The notes under the pieces: model-generated
Told to the model about the DNA's origin: nothing
The model's input: only the letters and a program-made list of their open reading frames with translations
Databases searched by the model: none
Shown here: one piece after another, positions 6,969-13,743 of the stretch
Numbering within the stretch: the first letter of the stretch is position 1
Layout of the letters: every line of letters starts with the position of its first letter
DNA from: Helicobacter sp.
GTDB taxonomy: Bacteria > Campylobacterota > Campylobacteria > Campylobacterales > Helicobacteraceae
NCBI GenBank assembly: GCA_029264655.1
Contig: JARHZY010000116.1
Coordinates: forward strand, 1-13,743
Reading direction: 5' to 3'
DNA: 13,743 bases
Program-made: the position numbers and the translations under genes

Positions 6969-8213
6969 ATGCAGAGAAGCAATACTAACTCCCAATTACA
7001 AGAAAAAGTAAAACAAGCTATGCAAGAAATTGAACGCGGTTGTGTAGAATTTATTGGTAGAGATTATATAGAATCTTTAATAACAAGATTCTATGAAAAA
7101 GGAGAGGAATTTATTGTAAAAGCTGGTTTTGATCCAACTGCACCAGATTTACATTTAGGGCATTCTGTGTTATTGCATAAACTTGCAACTTTTCAAAAAT
7201 ATGGTGGTAGAGTAAAATTTCTTATAGGCGATTTTACTGCCACAATAGGTGATCCATCAGGAAAAAGTGAAACAAGAAAACCATTAAGCTTTGAAGAAGT
7301 TGCCCAAAATGCAAAAACCTATGAAGATCAAGTGTTTAAAATCTTAGACAGAGCAAAAACTGATATTTGTTTTAATAGAGAATGGCTTAGTCATCTCACA
7401 AGTGTTGCTATTATGCAACTTACTGCACAATATTCTGTTGCAAGAATGATGGAACGCGATGATTTTGAAAAACGTTTTAAAGAAAACCAACCAATCTCTA
7501 TTGTAGAGTTTATGTATCCCTTATTGCAAGGATATGATTCAGTGGTATTACAATGTGATATTGAACTTGGTGGCAATGATCAAAAATTCAATCTTTTGGT
7601 TGGCAGAGCTTTGCAAAGGGCATATAATTGCGGTAAGGAGCAAAGTGTTATGACGATGCCTTTACTTGAAGGGTTAGATGGCGTGCATAAAATGAGCAAA
7701 AGTTTGCGTAACTATATTGGTGTTACAGAATCCCCAAATGATATGTATGCAAAGATTCTAAGCATTAATGATACATTAATGTGGCGTTATTATGAGCTTA
7801 TGAGTGCAAAAAGTTTAGCAGAGATAGCACAATTAAAACAAGAAGTTTCTACGGAAAAAATACACCCAAAAGCTGCAAAAGAATTGCTTGCTTTTGAGAT
7901 TACACAACGTTTTCATAATAGGGAAGCCGCATTGCAAGCCCAAGAAGCTTTTCGTGCAGTTTTTAGCAATAAAGAGATTCCAAAAGATATTATAACAAAG
8001 GAAATAAAAAAAGGAGAGTGGGTGTGTAAAGTGCTTGTAGAGCTTGGATTTGTTCCATCAACTTCACAAGCTAGAAGAGATATTAAGGCGGGTGCATTAA
8101 ATATAAATCAAGAGAAACAAACTGATGAGAATTTTCATTTCTTGCAAGAAGGCACTTTTATCATTAAGCTTGGTAAAAGAAAGTTTGCTAAAATTCTTGT
8201 TGTGCATGATTAA
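6969..8213 (+). CDS. tyrS: tyrosyl-tRNA synthetase
   Basis: A 414-aa class I aminoacyl-tRNA synthetase that charges tRNA-Tyr with tyrosine. The HIGH-type ATP motif is HLGH at residues 62-65, after GFDPTAPD; the GGNDQ substrate motif is at 201-205, and KMSKS at 241-245. A C-terminal S4 RNA-binding domain (~345-410) is recognisable from VPSTSQARRDIKAGALNIN. The arrangement is that of the TyrRS type common in epsilonproteobacteria. AAGGA at 6955-6959 precedes the ATG by 9 nt. It sits 92 bp after spoT and 17 bp before fabX, the order I recall from H. pylori HP0774. All key motifs are present. Confidence 0.96.
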   Translation: MQRSNTNSQLQEKVKQAMQEIERGCVEFIGRDYIESLITRFYEKGEEFIVKAGFDPTAPDLHLGHSVLLHKLATFQKYGGRVKFLIGDFTATIGDPSGKSETRKPLSFEEVAQNAKTYEDQVFKILDRAKTDICFNREWLSHLTSVAIMQLTAQYSVARMMERDDFEKRFKENQPISIVEFMYPLLQGYDSVVLQCDIELGGNDQKFNLLVGRALQRAYNCGKEQSVMTMPLLEGLDGVHKMSKSLRNYIGVTESPNDMYAKILSINDTLMWRYYELMSAKSLAEIAQLKQEVSTEKIHPKAAKELLAFEITQRFHNREAALQAQEAFRAVFSNKEIPKDIITKEIKKGEWVCKVLVELGFVPSTSQARRDIKAGALNINQEKQTDENFHFLQEGTFIIKLGKRKFAKILVVHD

Positions 8214-8230
8214 TATAAGGTAAGATAATT

Positions 8231-9322
8231 ATGAATAAGTTATTTAAGAGTTTAAAAATAGGAAAACATACAATAAAATACCCTATTTTTCAAGGTGGTA
8301 TGGGTGTTGGTATTAGTTGGGATGAATTAGCAGGCAATGTTTCAAAAGAGGGTTGTTTGGGGATTATTTCTGCAGTTGGCACAGGTTATTATAAGAATAT
8401 GGGATTTGTTGATAAGATTCTATCAAGCAAGCCATTTGAAGCAATTAATTTTTATAGTAAAAGTGCATTAAATGAAATATTTAAAAACGCACGTAAAATA
8501 TGTGGCGATAAGCCTTTGGGTGCAAATATTTTACACGCAATCAATGATTATGGTAGAGTAGTCAAAGATGCATGTGAAGCAGGAGCAAATATTATTGTTA
8601 CAGGTGCTGGATTACCTACTAATATGCCTGAATTTACAAAGAATTTTCCAGAAGTAGCATTAGTGCCAATTGTTTCATCAGCAAAAGCTCTGCGTGTTAT
8701 ATGCAAACGTTGGAGTGAGCGATATAAACGTGTGCCCGATGCAGTTGTAGTAGAAGGTCCTTTAAGTGGTGGGCATCAAGGTTTTAAATATGAAGATTGT
8801 TTTAAACCTGAATACCAGCTTGAAAGCATTGTTCCACAAGTTGTTGCAGAATCTATGCAATGGGGGGCTATGCCAATTCTTGCAGCAGGTGGTATTTGGG
8901 ATAGACATGATATTGATAAAATGCTTGAATTAGGAGCAAGTGGTGTGCAAATGGGAACAAGATTTTTAGGCACAAAAGAATGCGATGCTAAAGCTTATCA
9001 AGATATTTTACCAAACATTAGCAAAGATGATATTGAGCTTATAAAATCTCCTGTGGGTTATCCTGCACGTGCTTTAAAGATTGGCGTATTACAACGATTA
9101 AAAGAAGGAAATGCTCCAAAGGTGCAATGTATTAGCAATTGTGTTAGCCCGTGTCAAAGAGGCAAGGAAGCAAAAAAAGTAGGCTATTGCATAGCAGATA
9201 GTTTAGGTAAAGGGCATTTAGGCAATCTTGAAGAAGGTTTATATTTTAGCGGTGCAAATGGCTATCGTGTGCAAGAGATTCTAAGTGTTAAAGCATTAAT
9301 CGATGAATTAACAAAACGCTAA
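8231..9322 (+). CDS. fabX: FabX-type decanoyl-ACP dehydrogenase/isomerase (NMO-like flavoprotein)
   Basis: A 363-aa flavin-dependent TIM-barrel protein of the nitronate monooxygenase/2-nitropropane dioxygenase superfamily, the annotation it would usually receive. Its position between tyrS and amiA matches HP0773, shown in H. pylori to be FabX, which introduces the double bond of unsaturated fatty acids by backtracking from decanoyl-ACP. The FMN loop QGGMGVGIS is at 21-29. The histidine in GGHQGF falls at residue 182, the number I recall for the FabX catalytic histidine. Four cysteines near the C-terminus, C300, C304, C308 and C320 (CX3CX3CX11C), fit ligands for the [4Fe-4S] cluster that sets FabX apart from ordinary nitronate monooxygenases. 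TAAGG lies upstream of the ATG. It begins 17 bp after tyrS and ends 10 bp before amiA. Confidence 0.85.
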   Translation: MNKLFKSLKIGKHTIKYPIFQGGMGVGISWDELAGNVSKEGCLGIISAVGTGYYKNMGFVDKILSSKPFEAINFYSKSALNEIFKNARKICGDKPLGANILHAINDYGRVVKDACEAGANIIVTGAGLPTNMPEFTKNFPEVALVPIVSSAKALRVICKRWSERYKRVPDAVVVEGPLSGGHQGFKYEDCFKPEYQLESIVPQVVAESMQWGAMPILAAGGIWDRHDIDKMLELGASGVQMGTRFLGTKECDAKAYQDILPNISKDDIELIKSPVGYPARALKIGVLQRLKEGNAPKVQCISNCVSPCQRGKEAKKVGYCIADSLGKGHLGNLEEGLYFSGANGYRVQEILSVKALIDELTKR

Positions 9323-9332
9323 TTGGATAAAT

Positions 9333-10520
9333 ATGCGTTGTATTGTATTTTTTCTTTTGCTTGTAAGTAGCTTGCAAGCTGATACATTACGCATTCTCAA
9401 TTCTATTCCATTTGGTGCATCAAGCTTGCGTATAGATGCAAACAGAACAATCCAAAGCAAAGAAATTAGTGTCCATAAACTTAATGATACACATACTTTC
9501 ATAGATATTTATGGTGTATGGGTGCCAACAGGCAGAAAAGAACATAATTTCCCCAATAATACTCAAATCACAATAGCCCAAAACAATAAACAACGTTTGC
9601 GTGTGTTGATTACACTTACTGCTAAAACAGAGTTTAATTATAATATCAAAGGTAATTATCTATATATTGCAATTAAAGAAAAAAATACTAAACAAAACAT
9701 AGTGCCGCTTGCAAGCTCCAAAAAACCCCAGCCACCCAAACCAAAACCTATACAAAAACAAGCGATAAAACAAGCCCCCACAAAACCAATAGTCCATACA
9801 AAACAACCAAAACCAATACTTGTTTCTAAGACAACTCCTACAAGTAAAAATCGTAAAAAAATAGTAATTCTTGATCCGGGGCATGGTGGTAAAGATTGTG
9901 GCACACAAGGTGTTGCTAAAACTTGTGAAAAACATATTGTGCTTAGTGTTGCAAAACTAACAGCCAAAGAGCTTGATAAACGCGGATATGTTGTTTATAT
10001 GACACGCAATAGCGATGTTTTTATAGAATTGCAAAGACGCACGGAAATGGCAAATGAAATACATGCAGATTTATTTGTATCAATCCATGCAAACTCTATG
10101 CCTATAGGTTCAAGTAGGCAACCAAAAGGTGTGGAAACTTATTTTCTTTCTACTGCACGAACAGAACGTGCAATTAATGCTGCTGCTCTTGAAAATCAAG
10201 GTATGGCAGAATATTCTCCAACAACAATTGCCTCATTTCTTACTTCCCAACGCATTATTGCTTCAAATAAACTTGGCATGGATGTGCAAGCAGGCATCTT
10301 AAAACAGATTCGGACAAAATATAATGAAAATCTTGATGGTGGTGTGCGAGAAGGACCATTTTGGGTGCTTGTTGGTGCACTTATGCCTTCTATCCTTATA
10401 GAGATTGGGTATAATTCACACCCCATTGAAGCCCAACGTTTAAAAGATCTGAATTATCAAGGCTTAATCGCTGTAGGTATTGCAAATGGCATTGATGGTT
10501 ATATTACAAAAAATCCTTAA
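9333..10520 (+). CDS. amiA: periplasmic N-acetylmuramoyl-L-alanine amidase
   Basis: A 395-aa secreted zinc amidase that cleaves the peptide stem from muramic acid in peptidoglycan. Residues 1-16 form a signal peptide (hydrophobic core IVFFLLLVSSL, cleavage likely after LQA). An AMIN-like beta-rich domain spans ~18-115, then a proline/lysine-rich linker (~119-172), then an Amidase_3 catalytic domain (~175-392). Expected zinc ligands are visible: H184 in DPGHGG, E199 in TCEKHIV, and H252 in SIHAN; E357 in LIEIGYNSH is the catalytic glutamate. In H. pylori the homologue HP0772 is the single amidase and is needed for daughter-cell separation and the change to coccoid form. A modest GGA lies 5 nt before the ATG; translation is probably coupled to fabX, which ends 10 bp upstream. 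Confidence 0.94.
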   Translation: MRCIVFFLLLVSSLQADTLRILNSIPFGASSLRIDANRTIQSKEISVHKLNDTHTFIDIYGVWVPTGRKEHNFPNNTQITIAQNNKQRLRVLITLTAKTEFNYNIKGNYLYIAIKEKNTKQNIVPLASSKKPQPPKPKPIQKQAIKQAPTKPIVHTKQPKPILVSKTTPTSKNRKKIVILDPGHGGKDCGTQGVAKTCEKHIVLSVAKLTAKELDKRGYVVYMTRNSDVFIELQRRTEMANEIHADLFVSIHANSMPIGSSRQPKGVETYFLSTARTERAINAAALENQGMAEYSPTTIASFLTSQRIIASNKLGMDVQAGILKQIRTKYNENLDGGVREGPFWVLVGALMPSILIEIGYNSHPIEAQRLKDLNYQGLIAVGIANGIDGYITKNP

Positions 10521-10593
10521 AGATTAGTTATTTCCAATAGGTAAAATCGTCTTAAAATAATCAAGTGAGCAGGTGCAATCATCTTGCATAAAC

Positions 10594-10627
10594 TCCTAAA
10601 TCTTATAGGCTATAAGTTTAAGTAGGA
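10594..10627 (+). terminator. imperfect hairpin downstream of amiA
   Basis: The central stem is CTTATA/TATAAG (10602-10607 and 10611-10616) with a 3-nt loop, and flanking TCCTAAA and TTTAAGTAGGA extend it with bulges. It lies about 75 bp past the amiA stop. There is no T-run directly after it, so the terminator reading is weak. Confidence 0.25.
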
Positions 10628-10755
10628 ATATGTGGCGGGTATTATGTTTGTATAATCTTTTTTATCAAACTTATATGCTAAAGTATCAGCTATATAGAAA
10701 TATAATGTATTTAGTCTCTTTAAAATAGTCTATATATAAAAAGCTTTTCTTGTGA

Positions 10756-10801
10756 ATTGTTTTATATAATAATCACCATACTACTATTTATATAAAACAA
10801 T
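10756..10801. repeat. 14-bp perfect inverted repeat with 18-nt spacer
   Basis: ATTGTTTTATATAA (10756-10769) is matched exactly by TTATATAAAACAAT (10788-10801). It lies in the gene-free region between amiA and the unknown gene. Only one G:C pair is in the stem, so it is a weak terminator; an operator, an sRNA stem or a remnant of a mobile element are alternatives. Confidence 0.55.
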
Positions 10802-11193
10802 ATATTTGCTTCTTTTAGATTCTAAAGTTTTGAGTATTTGGTAATATTAAAAAACTAAAAAATATTTAGCATTATCTAAAAATCCATGATTTATGTAGTT
10901 AAAAAATACATAAAAATACTACTTTATAAAGCAAAGTGTTAAAATTTTTAAATATGCATTATCACCAAAAACCTAAACCCTTTAAGATAAAATATAATAA
11001 ATCTAGGAAATTTTTGATATATAAATGTTAAATTGCGATATTGATAGCTTTTTATATAAGTGTATAGTAGATATTTTGGCATACAATTTTTAGTGATATG
11101 GTATATCATTAATGAAAAAGGCAAATCAAGGAAAGGGTATCATCAAAATATTAATTAAAAAATGTTTTATTTAAATGAAACAATGCAAAATAA

Positions 11194-11202
11194 TGCTATA
11201 AT
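11194..11202 (+). promoter_or_regulatory. extended -10 promoter for the unknown 369-aa gene
   Basis: TGCTATAAT is a perfect extended -10, 45 nt before the ATG at 11248, with AAGGGAG (11232-11238) as a strong ribosome binding site. This is among the best promoter/RBS pairs in the window and implies active expression. Confidence 0.6.
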
Positions 11203-11247
11203 AAACTATTCTATGCAACACTTTTAAGATTAAGGGAGAAAAAGAAT

Positions 11248-12357
11248 ATGGCTGTGAAATTATTATGTCTTTCATCTGCAAACACAGGACCATTTGCTAA
11301 AGCCTTTCTACAATATATTGCTAAGCACGATTCAATAGAATATGACTATGCAGAAATTGAGCCTTATGTGCTTGCTAAGATTCCTATTGCAAGATTATTA
11401 ACACATTTTTGTTCCCAAACACCAGATTATATAATGTCATTTGATGGGCATTATCGCTATATAAAAAATGATCCAAAAATTCCCTTTATTGAAATGAGTA
11501 ATTCAGTAGCAGGACCAATTAGAGTAAATCGCCCTTTTCTTAAAACTCCTGTAGAATGGGAAAATCGTGTTGTCAAAGTAGAACCATCTTGGTATAATAG
11601 AATATTACCAATAGAAGATAAAACGATTTATAATATGCTTGATTCTTATCGATATGTATATTTGCGTTACCTTGTCGCAGAATCAAAGAAAACACCAATT
11701 AGAAAAGAACCTCCATTTGCCTTTTATATTCCAGATTGGAATACACATACAGACGATATATTAAACAATATTTATCGGTATTTAGATTTTTGTCGAGAAG
11801 ATCGTTGTGGTTTGCATGTCGCATTATCAAAGGCTGTTTTAGATCCAGCTGATTTAAGTTTAGAGGAAAAATATAAAGTAAAAAGAAGAAGTATTGATAC
11901 AACATTGAAAATTATACATGATGAGATTGAAAAATTTAATAAAGAATATGAAGAAGAAGGGTTGATTGGTAGAGTAGTAGAAAATACCAACTATGAAAAA
12001 GATTTATTAAAATATGATATTCGCTTACTCTCTATAGAACCAAGTAGCACAACATGGCTTGAAACGCTTTATATGTTAAAAGTAAAGGGCGTACAATGCA
12101 ATAAAATACGTCTTGTTTTTGCAAATGGACGTAGATTCCCAGGCACTGATGATTTTGATAAAGCATTACCTGATGTTGAAAAGTATTTTAAAGAAAATCT
12201 AATGCGTAGAGATAAAACGCAAATGCTTGGCTATATTTACACAACTACTGATAGATTCTATCATTTCTTGGATTTTCAAGAGAATTTTTCTTTACATATG
12301 GATTTTGATAAAATTGCTGATATTCTTGCAAGTGGTGGTAATGTGCAAGCACAATAA
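11248..12357 (+). CDS. conserved-looking protein of unknown function, 369 aa
   Basis: I do not recognise this protein. It has no signal peptide or membrane segment and should be cytoplasmic. The N-terminus (KLLCLSSANTGPFAKAF, residues 4-20, then a strand at 29-36 and PDYIMSFDGHYRY at 59-71) looks like alternating strands and helices of a Rossmann-type fold, as in the N-terminal half of GT-B glycosyltransferases, but no catalytic motif is clear. The middle is rich in aromatic residues and includes IPDWNTHTDD (161-170). Residues ~200-240 are strongly charged and helical (EKYKVKRRS..., KFNKEYEEE). A second alpha/beta stretch follows (LLSIEPSSTTWLETL at ~260-274, IRLVFANGRRFPG at ~287-299). The frame is intact, codon use resembles its neighbours, and promoter and RBS are strong, so it is a real gene. 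It stands alone, with no partner within 700 bp on either side except the decayed nuclease region. Confidence 0.85.
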   Translation: MAVKLLCLSSANTGPFAKAFLQYIAKHDSIEYDYAEIEPYVLAKIPIARLLTHFCSQTPDYIMSFDGHYRYIKNDPKIPFIEMSNSVAGPIRVNRPFLKTPVEWENRVVKVEPSWYNRILPIEDKTIYNMLDSYRYVYLRYLVAESKKTPIRKEPPFAFYIPDWNTHTDDILNNIYRYLDFCREDRCGLHVALSKAVLDPADLSLEEKYKVKRRSIDTTLKIIHDEIEKFNKEYEEEGLIGRVVENTNYEKDLLKYDIRLLSIEPSSTTWLETLYMLKVKGVQCNKIRLVFANGRRFPGTDDFDKALPDVEKYFKENLMRRDKTQMLGYIYTTTDRFYHFLDFQENFSLHMDFDKIADILASGGNVQAQ

Positions 12358-12479
12358 AGGTATAAATTGGTTGGTTACTTTTGCGGTGTTTTGTTTGTAA
12401 AATAAAGCCCCAACTATTAAACAAACATAAATATTAGAAAATACCTATATCATTTTTATCAATCCAAACAAGCTTAGCT
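12358..12479. other. short gene-free gap after the unknown gene
   Basis: Between the 369-aa gene and the convergent decayed nuclease end. A 7-bp inverted repeat TTTGTTT/AAACAAA (12390-12396 and 12419-12425) with a 22-nt loop is the only structure seen; it is too weak to call a terminator. Confidence 0.4.
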
Positions 12480-12892
12480 TCATTCCCTGCTTATATCTTT
12501 TAGTTCTTTTTGTGGCTTATTATTACCATTTTCTTTGTAAGCAAAACTATATTTTGAATTTGTGATATTAAAATATAGCAAAATGAAATCTTCATTTAAT
12601 CCTTTAGTATCATTTAAAATACAATAAGTCTCTTTTAAAAATGCTAGCCATTTCATTAAGCTTAAATTCTGCCAAATCTATCGTTGTAAGTATAGATTTG
12701 ATAGAGAGCATTTTCCATATTGTTAAGCCTTTATTGCGATTATTTTGCAATCCAAACACCAATATAAAATCCTTTTTTATTGCTACATTTAAATTGCAGT
12801 ATTTTTGCATGTCGTATTGCTTTCAATATCTCTCAATATTATTCATCTCTTTTTTTGCAACTCTTTTGTAAAAAATTCTTTTATATTTCTTG
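12480..12892 (-). pseudogene. fragmented coding sequence, probable tail of the nuclease-family pseudogene
   Basis: The minus strand still reads as protein here, but in pieces. One frame runs from about 12892 (YKRIFYKRVAKKEMNN...) through an in-frame TGA at 12825-12823, then from an ATG at 12810 to a TGA at 12612-12610 (motifs KKDFILVFGLQNN, LTIWKM). A second frame then takes over and ends at 12482-12480; from its ATG at 12656 it is 58 codons (MKWLAFLKETYCILNDTKG..., FILLYFNITNSKYSFAY). Codon use and aromatic/charged composition look like genuine protein. I infer these are successive parts of the same gene as the upstream PD-(D/E)XK-like fragment, but a separate small decayed gene is possible. 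Confidence 0.45.
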
Positions 12893-13743
12893 ATACTTTT
12901 GTATGGAGTGTGTGGCTAGTGGTAAGAACTTATGAAATTTTGAATCTTTCTTTGCTAAATCACCTTTAATTTCTTGATTAAAATCATCAGTTTGCTCTCT
13001 CACTTTTTCAAAAAATTGAATAGATTTTTCTTATGTAAATTCTGTAAGGTTAATTGTTTCATCATATCGTTGCAATATAATCAAGTTATTTTCTATCTTC
13101 AATACGCTATCATCTACGCATAAAATTTCTTTGAGTTTTTTATGAGTAGTTGAAATATCTGTATAATTTTTCCGCAAATAAACTACAAAGCGTATTTGTT
13201 CTTTATTAATATACCAACGCATATATTAAAACACAACTTCTCTTGACTAAAATCTTCATGAAATATATCTATATAATTTTTATCTTTATATACTTGATAA
13301 TCTTTATAATCGCTTTTAATCTTTCTTTCAATCTTTTTTGTAATCAAACTAAATTGTGTGTGTGGCACCTCATCTTGCCTAGATACTAACTCTAATGCTA
13401 TGTTTAAAAATTTCTCATCTTCTTTATTAAAAAATGCTTGTAAATCCATTGTATTCTCCTTTTGTCCTGTTAGTCTTTTTACTACATCAGCGTAGCATTC
13501 TATTGCCATTCTTAGATTGCTAATCCCACCTACTTCATTTAAAGTAGTTTCTAACCATTTTAGAATCTCTTTTTTATAAGAGATTGATTTAAATCTCACT
13601 TCATTATTTTCACTATCTATGAGATAATCCCCTTGTATCCCCCATTTACCTAGACTTTGCTTTGTAGGCTCTCTTGTATGTGGAGCTAGATACACTACTG
13701 CAATATTTTCATAAGCTATAGATTCTATCTCATCATTAGAATC
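12881..13743 (-). pseudogene. PD-(D/E)XK nuclease-family protein, broken; 5' end outside window
   Basis: The reading frame enters from the right edge (DSNDEIESIAYENIAVVYLAP...) and is open to the stop at 13183-13185. It carries the pattern I associate with the PDDEXK_4 family downstream of the catalytic core: YLAPHTREP, SISYKKEILKWLE, and AIECYADVVKRLTGQ. The catalytic residues themselves would lie beyond the window. After a frameshift near 13183-13222, the coding sense continues in another frame (MRWYINKEQIRFVVYLRKN), hits an in-frame TAA at 13033-13031, and reads on sensibly for 49 more codons (FFEKVREQTDDFNQEIKGD) to 12881. Such proteins are often of restriction or phage-defence type, but the role of this family is not firmly established. 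The start track of either piece (GTG 13695, ATG 13222) is internal, not a true gene start. Confidence 0.65.

Larger units (their letters stand above)
10521..11247. other. 727-bp gene-free region with hairpins
   Basis: No coding frame is convincing on either strand. The stretch holds an imperfect hairpin around 10594-10627, a small stem at 10575-10589 (TGCAA/TTGCA), a TATAAT at 10651-10656, the 14-bp inverted repeat at 10756-10801, a 6-bp stem at 11094-11108, and the promoter of the next gene. It is long for this compact genome and may contain a small RNA or eroded genes. Confidence 0.6.

Noticed and set aside
12641..12871. 76-codon plus-strand frame rich in Leu, Phe and Ser
   Set aside because: It is antisense to minus-strand pieces with better protein composition; its hydrophobicity comes from reading A/T-rich coding DNA backwards.

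Overview
The window is AT-rich DNA with epsilonproteobacterial character. Starts follow AAGGA-type ribosome binding sites, -10 boxes are TATAAT with no obvious -35, and the gene order rpoZ-spoT-tyrS-fabX-amiA matches the order I recall for H. pylori HP0776 to HP0772. The best guess is a Helicobacter species. The decayed accessory DNA at both ends and the absence of pyrH before rpoZ suggest it is not H. pylori itself, perhaps an enterohepatic species; that is inference.

Layout. Positions 1-363 hold the decayed 3' end of what looks like a polymorphic-toxin gene, followed by a 22-codon stub where an immunity gene might be expected. Positions 364-810 are non-coding, with one clean inverted repeat. 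On the minus strand, a Bax inhibitor-1 family membrane protein (2006-1317) is followed by a ThiD2-like thiamine-pathway protein (1227-811), with a terminator-like hairpin between them. On the plus strand, two tandem paralogous EamA/DMT transporters (2374-3237 and 3316-4179) share a 63-bp block of perfect nucleotide identity. Next is the conserved block (4462-10520): omega subunit of RNA polymerase, bifunctional (p)ppGpp synthetase/hydrolase, tyrosyl-tRNA synthetase, the FabX dehydrogenase/isomerase of unsaturated fatty acid synthesis, and a periplasmic N-acetylmuramoyl-L-alanine amidase. A 727-bp gap with a 14-bp perfect inverted repeat leads to a well-expressed-looking 369-aa cytoplasmic protein I do not recognise (11248-12357). 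The right end, on the minus strand, is a PD-(D/E)XK nuclease-family gene broken by several frameshifts and stops.

How the genes fit together. The central block joins transcription (omega), the stringent response (SpoT), translation (TyrRS), membrane lipid synthesis (FabX) and wall remodelling (AmiA) in one direction. Gaps of 10-36 bp join rpoZ to spoT and tyrS to fabX to amiA, and a 92-bp gap with possible -10 boxes lies before tyrS. The flanks are eroded accessory genes. The most open items are the unknown 369-aa gene with its long upstream region, the decayed toxin and nuclease ends, and the hairpin just before thiD2. I found no CRISPR array, tRNA, rRNA or intact mobile element.
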